From NCBI GenBank assembly GCA_035308365.1, contig DATGGU010000028.1, positions 1 through 31,017 on the forward strand: a stretch of 31,017 nucleotides of DNA, in the 5' to 3' direction. Within the stretch, counting starts at the first letter, position 1, and each line of letters begins with the position of its first letter. Below, in pieces: positions 28,479 through 31,017 of this stretch. The notes under the pieces are model-generated. The model worked only from the letters and a program-made list of their open reading frames with translations, made no database searches and was not told where the DNA came from. The translations under genes were made by a program, and so were the position numbers. The stretch comes from PALSA-505 sp035308365 (lineage in GTDB: Bacteria; Actinomycetota; Actinomycetes; Streptosporangiales; Streptosporangiaceae).

Positions 28479-28652
28479 CTACCACCGGCCCCAGAACACC
28501 CGGTGCCACCACTTGCGGTTCAGCAGCCATTGCCACCTGAACTGCCGGGGGCTCCTGCCGTTCCAGCCGTGGATGCAGATGCCTGACTCCGCCGCCAGGC
28601 AATCGCCGGGGCAGTCACCCCAGCAATGCCTGCAATGCCGCGTCCCGGGCAT
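28479..28652 (-). CDS. Small Cys- and Trp-rich protein (57 aa)
   Basis: ATG 28652 follows GGGGGAG by six bases. The 57-aa product starts MPGTRHCRHCWGDCPGDCLA, with five cysteines in 23 residues, and ends in a strongly basic Trp-rich segment (RQFRWQWLLNRKWWHRVFWG). The CXXCXXXCXXXC spacing suggests metal binding; the tail could bind membrane or nucleic acid. I have a vague recollection of similar short actinomycete proteins but no function. The frame extends upstream without standard start codons, including YCRCG, so a longer version starting from a non-standard codon after GGAGG near 28700 cannot be excluded. Divergent from the NUDIX-GNAT gene. Confidence 0.55.
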   Translation of the reverse strand: MPGTRHCRHCWGDCPGDCLAAESGICIHGWNGRSPRQFRWQWLLNRKWWHRVFWGRW

Positions 28653-28736
28653 GCGCCGCTCCCCCAGTGCAGTTCCGCAACGACAGTAAACGTTACCTCC
28701 CTCATTTTCAGCGCTGGGCCCGGGTAGCGTCACAGC

Positions 28737-29690
28737 ATGAGCGAGGGCAGCCAGGCCAGATGTGTGGGCGCGCTGATCCGTGACGGGCGTAACCGGGTGT
28801 ACGTGCACCGCCGTTCGGCGGACCGCAGGCTGCTGCCCGGCACCTGGGACATTGTCGGCGGTCACGTCGAGCCGGGCGAGACGCCGCGCCAGGCGCTGGC
28901 CAGGGAGATCGAGGAGGAGACGGGCTGGCGGCTGCGCCGGGTCGAGGCCAGGATCGCGGACTGGGAATGGGTCGTCCACGACGGTATCCCCCGCCGTGAG
29001 CTGGATTATCTCGTCGAGGTGGATGGTGACCTCAGCAAACCGGAACTGGAGGCGGGCAAGCACGATGCGTTCGCCTGGGTCGGGCCGGGCGACCTGGACC
29101 TGATGATGCAGGGACGCACCGACGGCGACGCCCGGCTGCGCGACATGGTCGCCAAGGCGGTGCGGATCCGGCTCACCGAACGGCTGCGGCTGGAGCCCGC
29201 CGGTCCTGAGCATGCCGGTGATCTGTGGTTCCTGCATTATGACGAGGGGGTGGCCACGTGGCAGGGTGGCCGGTGGACCGCGCAGACAGCGCAGCGCCGG
29301 GCGGCGGAGATGGGCGAGGCATGGGAGTCTCGCGGCGTCTGCAAGTGGATCGCCTACCGCCGCTGCGACGGCGCGCTGGCCGGGCGCGGCGGCCTGTCGT
29401 TCGCCGAGGTGGACGGCCGGGAGCGCCTGGAACTCGGCTGGACGCTGGCATCGCGCATGTGGGGCCGGGGCTACGCCACCGAGATCGGCCGGGCCGGGCT
29501 GGACTTCGCCTTCACCGAACTCGGCGCCGGCCACGTCGTCGCCTTCGCGAAACCGCACAACCGGCGCTCGCTCAACGTGATCCACAAGCTGGGTATGCGC
29601 TACACCTGCGACATCCTCTTCCGCGGTGAGCCGTTCGCCCTCTACGAGCTGGCCCGGCCCGCCGCCGGAGGGACCGCTCCCCCGCCGTAA
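28737..29690 (+). CDS. NUDIX hydrolase-GNAT acetyltransferase fusion
   Basis: The 317-aa protein joins two enzymes. Residues about 5-140 are a NUDIX domain with an exact Nudix box (GGHVEPGETPRQALAREIEE then ETGW), so it should hydrolyse a nucleoside diphosphate derivative. Residues about 150-305 are a GNAT domain of the RimJ/RimL type (RLRLEPAGPEHAGDLWFL, ELGWTLASRMWGRGYATEIG, FAKPHNRRSLNVIHKLGM), expected to acetylate a primary amine with acetyl-CoA. The two active parts are intact. TAGCGT (28725-28730) ends 6 bases before ATG 28737, so the mRNA may be leaderless. Substrates unknown. Confidence 0.9.
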   Translation: MSEGSQARCVGALIRDGRNRVYVHRRSADRRLLPGTWDIVGGHVEPGETPRQALAREIEEETGWRLRRVEARIADWEWVVHDGIPRRELDYLVEVDGDLSKPELEAGKHDAFAWVGPGDLDLMMQGRTDGDARLRDMVAKAVRIRLTERLRLEPAGPEHAGDLWFLHYDEGVATWQGGRWTAQTAQRRAAEMGEAWESRGVCKWIAYRRCDGALAGRGGLSFAEVDGRERLELGWTLASRMWGRGYATEIGRAGLDFAFTELGAGHVVAFAKPHNRRSLNVIHKLGMRYTCDILFRGEPFALYELARPAAGGTAPPP

Positions 29691-29699
29691 TTACCGCCC

Positions 29700-29921
29700 T
29701 TACGGTGCGGCCGGAGTGGTTCCTTGCTGGGCGGAGTGTGGCTGGCGGACGGTTTCCGGTGCGGTGCTGGCCGCTGGTGGCAGGGCTCCGGTGCCGGTGG
29801 CGCGGCGCAGCAGCAGGCAGGCGGCGGCGCCGGCCAGCAGCAGGGCGACCGGGATGATCATGGCGGTGTGCATGGCCGCGATGTAACTGTGGCCGAAGAC
29901 GTCGTCGGCGAGCCGCCGGAT
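29700..29921 (-). pseudogene. C-terminal remnant of an MFS exporter
   Basis: The minus strand reads RRLADDVFGHSYIAAMHTAM, then a hydrophobic helix (IIPVALLLAGAAAACLLL type) and a polar tail ending TTPAAP with TAA at 29700-29702. This is the last helix and tail of a DHA2-type multidrug exporter. An in-frame TAG stands at 29922-29924, immediately beside the transposase remnant, and the rest of the transporter is missing. It runs in the same direction as the NRPS gene, so it was probably the cluster's exporter before disruption. Confidence 0.7.
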
Positions 29922-29951
29922 CTAGATCGTTGACCGGGGAATCTGGGCAGC

Positions 29952-30693
29952 TCAGTGGTCGTAGGCGATCAGTGATCGTTTGACTGGTGCGCCGATCTGC
30001 CAGTTGAACCAGATGACGGTGTTGAGCGCGAGCAGCCGCTGCACGATCCGGGCCCACAGCCCGGCCGGGACCCGGCCGCCGTGGCGTTCGAGGCCGAGCT
30101 GGTTCTTCAGGGTCCAGATGACCGCCTCGACCCGCTGGCGCAGCCAGTTCGGGAAGTACCGGGGCGGCTCGTCTTTGCGACCTGGGCGGATCAGCGTGAG
30201 GTCCAGGCCAGGGCTGGCGAAGAACTCCTCGGTGCCCTCACCGGCCAGTGCCGGTGACAATGACGGTGCCGGGAGCAGGACGGTTAGCGGGCTGGTCTTT
30301 GAGCATCTGGCGGGCCTGCTCGCGTTCACCTGCCAGTTTGGGGCTGGCCAGGCCAAACCCGGTCACCGTCCCGTCGCAGGTGCAGATCAGCATCAGCTTG
30401 GAGCCCCAGTACCAGCGCGAATGCGACGGGCAGTAGCCATATCCGGCCCAGCCGAACAGGTCAGAGCGGCGGGCGGTGACCGCGGACTGGCCGCACGGGA
30501 TGGGAGTGGCATCCAGCAGCCGCACCAGCTCCGTGGTGGCCGGGGTGTGGCTGGCCAGTCACCGCAGCGCCGCCTCCAGCAGCGGTGCCGCCGCCTTGAG
30601 CCGCTGGTTGCACTCGCTTCGCCGCAGCTGCCGGGGGAACAGGTGCCCCACCCGGGAAGGAGCCGCGCGCAGCCAGTGCCGCCGCGAATACAC
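29952..30693 (-). pseudogene. IS982-like transposase, inactivated
   Basis: Pieces of one DDE transposase lie in two frames. From 30693 the first frame gives SRRHWLRAAPSRVGHLFP and LRRSECNQRLKAAAPLLEAA, a TGA at 30561-30559 where the family has Trp, then LVRLLDATPIPCG, RRSDLFGWAGYGYCPSHSRW and GFGLASPKLAGEREQAR. Near 30245-30255 a deletion of about five bases shifts frame and removes the catalytic Asp-Lys-Gly (reads VTGTG). The second frame continues EGTEEFF, RPGRKDEPPR, QLGLERHGGRVPAGLW and ends VKRSLIAYDH at 29952. The N-terminal 60-80 residues and a matching terminal repeat are not seen. The element is dead. Confidence 0.8.
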
Positions 30694-30764
30694 CGGTCAC
30701 ATCGGGCCGGCGACGTCAAGCCAATCCCGCAGCGAGCAGGGGACGTGACGTCCAACCGCTGCCA

Positions 30765-31017
30765 TCAGGCCTGAGGAGAACGCCGTTTCAGCACGGGCCT
30801 CGCCTGCGTAGGCTGCAGATCATTCACTACTCCCGCGACGCTGGGGTAGCTCAAGAGAGCTCTCAGTGTGAGTTCGAGCCCGAGTTCGGCGCGGATTTTG
30901 CTGATCAGGCGGGTGGCTAGCAGTGAATGCCCGCCAAGTTCGAAGAAGTCGTCATCAATGCCCACGTCGGAAACGCCGAGGATCCCGGCGAACAGGGCGC
31001 ACAGCCGGGCCTCCAGC
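30765..31017 (-). CDS. Non-ribosomal peptide synthetase, C-terminal carrier domain (partial)
   Basis: The minus strand is open from beyond the right edge to TGA at 30765-30767. The visible 83 residues are a peptidyl carrier domain: LEARLCALFAGILGVSDVGI, DDDFFELGGHSLL with the Ser that takes the phosphopantetheine arm, then LISKIRAELGLELTLRALLS and YPSVAGVV. The protein ends about 20 residues after the domain (RPVLKRRSPQA), so there is no thioesterase or reductase domain after it on this chain. The peptide would have to be released by another protein, or this is not the final module. The cluster extends to the right of the window. Confidence 0.88.
   Translation of the reverse strand, partial: LEARLCALFAGILGVSDVGIDDDFFELGGHSLLATRLISKIRAELGLELTLRALLSYPSVAGVVNDLQPTQARPVLKRRSPQA

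Noticed and set aside
29700..30770. Inverted repeats bounding the IS982-like element
   Set aside because: The sequence at 29922-29950 has no inverted counterpart near 30690-30770 that I can find, so the element ends were not annotated.

Overview
This is chromosomal DNA from a high-GC actinobacterium. The GC content is very high, and the window carries RbpA, an actinobacterial polyprenol-phosphate-mannose synthase, an XRE/DUF5753 regulator with DUF6879 partners, DUF3040 and HGxxPAAW-type small membrane proteins, and an NRPS end. The genus cannot be fixed from the sequence; a Streptosporangiales- or Pseudonocardiales-like actinomycete would fit. No rRNA, tRNA or CRISPR was seen.

Bases 1-5.3 kb are accessory. 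A minus-strand operon (72-aa protein, DUF6879, XRE/DUF5753 regulator, truncated small protein) faces two tandem plus-strand DUF6879 genes across a regulatory gap with 10-bp-phased repeats. Downstream lie several broken DUF6879 pieces, including an internally deleted mini-gene. Two toxin-antitoxin modules are interleaved with them: a DUF433/DUF5615 pair and an HTH-MntA/HepT pair. This looks like a site of repeated duplication, deletion and module insertion.

Bases 5.3-11.2 kb are more core-like: Ppm synthase convergent with RbpA (behind two SigR-type promoter matches), a GDPD, an RsmC-like methyltransferase apparently lacking a standard start codon, two small membrane proteins, a small hypothetical under a palindromic promoter, and an adenylate-kinase-like/divergent PRPP-synthetase pair.

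Bases 11.3-23.3 kb hold oligopeptidase B, an ABC transporter-two-component operon (ATPase, permease, histidine kinase, LuxR-type regulator), a DPP-like S9 peptidase, an overlapping ECF42-type sigma factor/LacI pair, and an S33 proline-iminopeptidase-like hydrolase. Three serine peptidases in 12 kb suggest cytoplasmic peptide turnover.

Bases 23.3-29.7 kb hold small membrane proteins, MarR plus a zinc-ribbon protein, an alpha/beta hydrolase, a divergent small HTH/Imm-5-like pair separated by a perfect 36-bp palindrome, a GlcG/HbpS-like protein divergent from a TetR regulator, a small Cys/Trp-rich protein, and a NUDIX-GNAT fusion. From 29.7 kb to the end are an MFS exporter remnant, a dead IS982-like transposase, and the carrier-domain 3' end of an NRPS gene running off the window, i.e. 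the eroded edge of a natural-product cluster.

At least seven genes have a TANNNT-like -10 element ending 6-7 nt before the start codon and no Shine-Dalgarno, so leaderless transcription seems common. The most unusual regions are the DUF6879/TA debris field, the 36-bp palindrome with back-to-back -35 boxes, and the methyltransferase without a conventional start.
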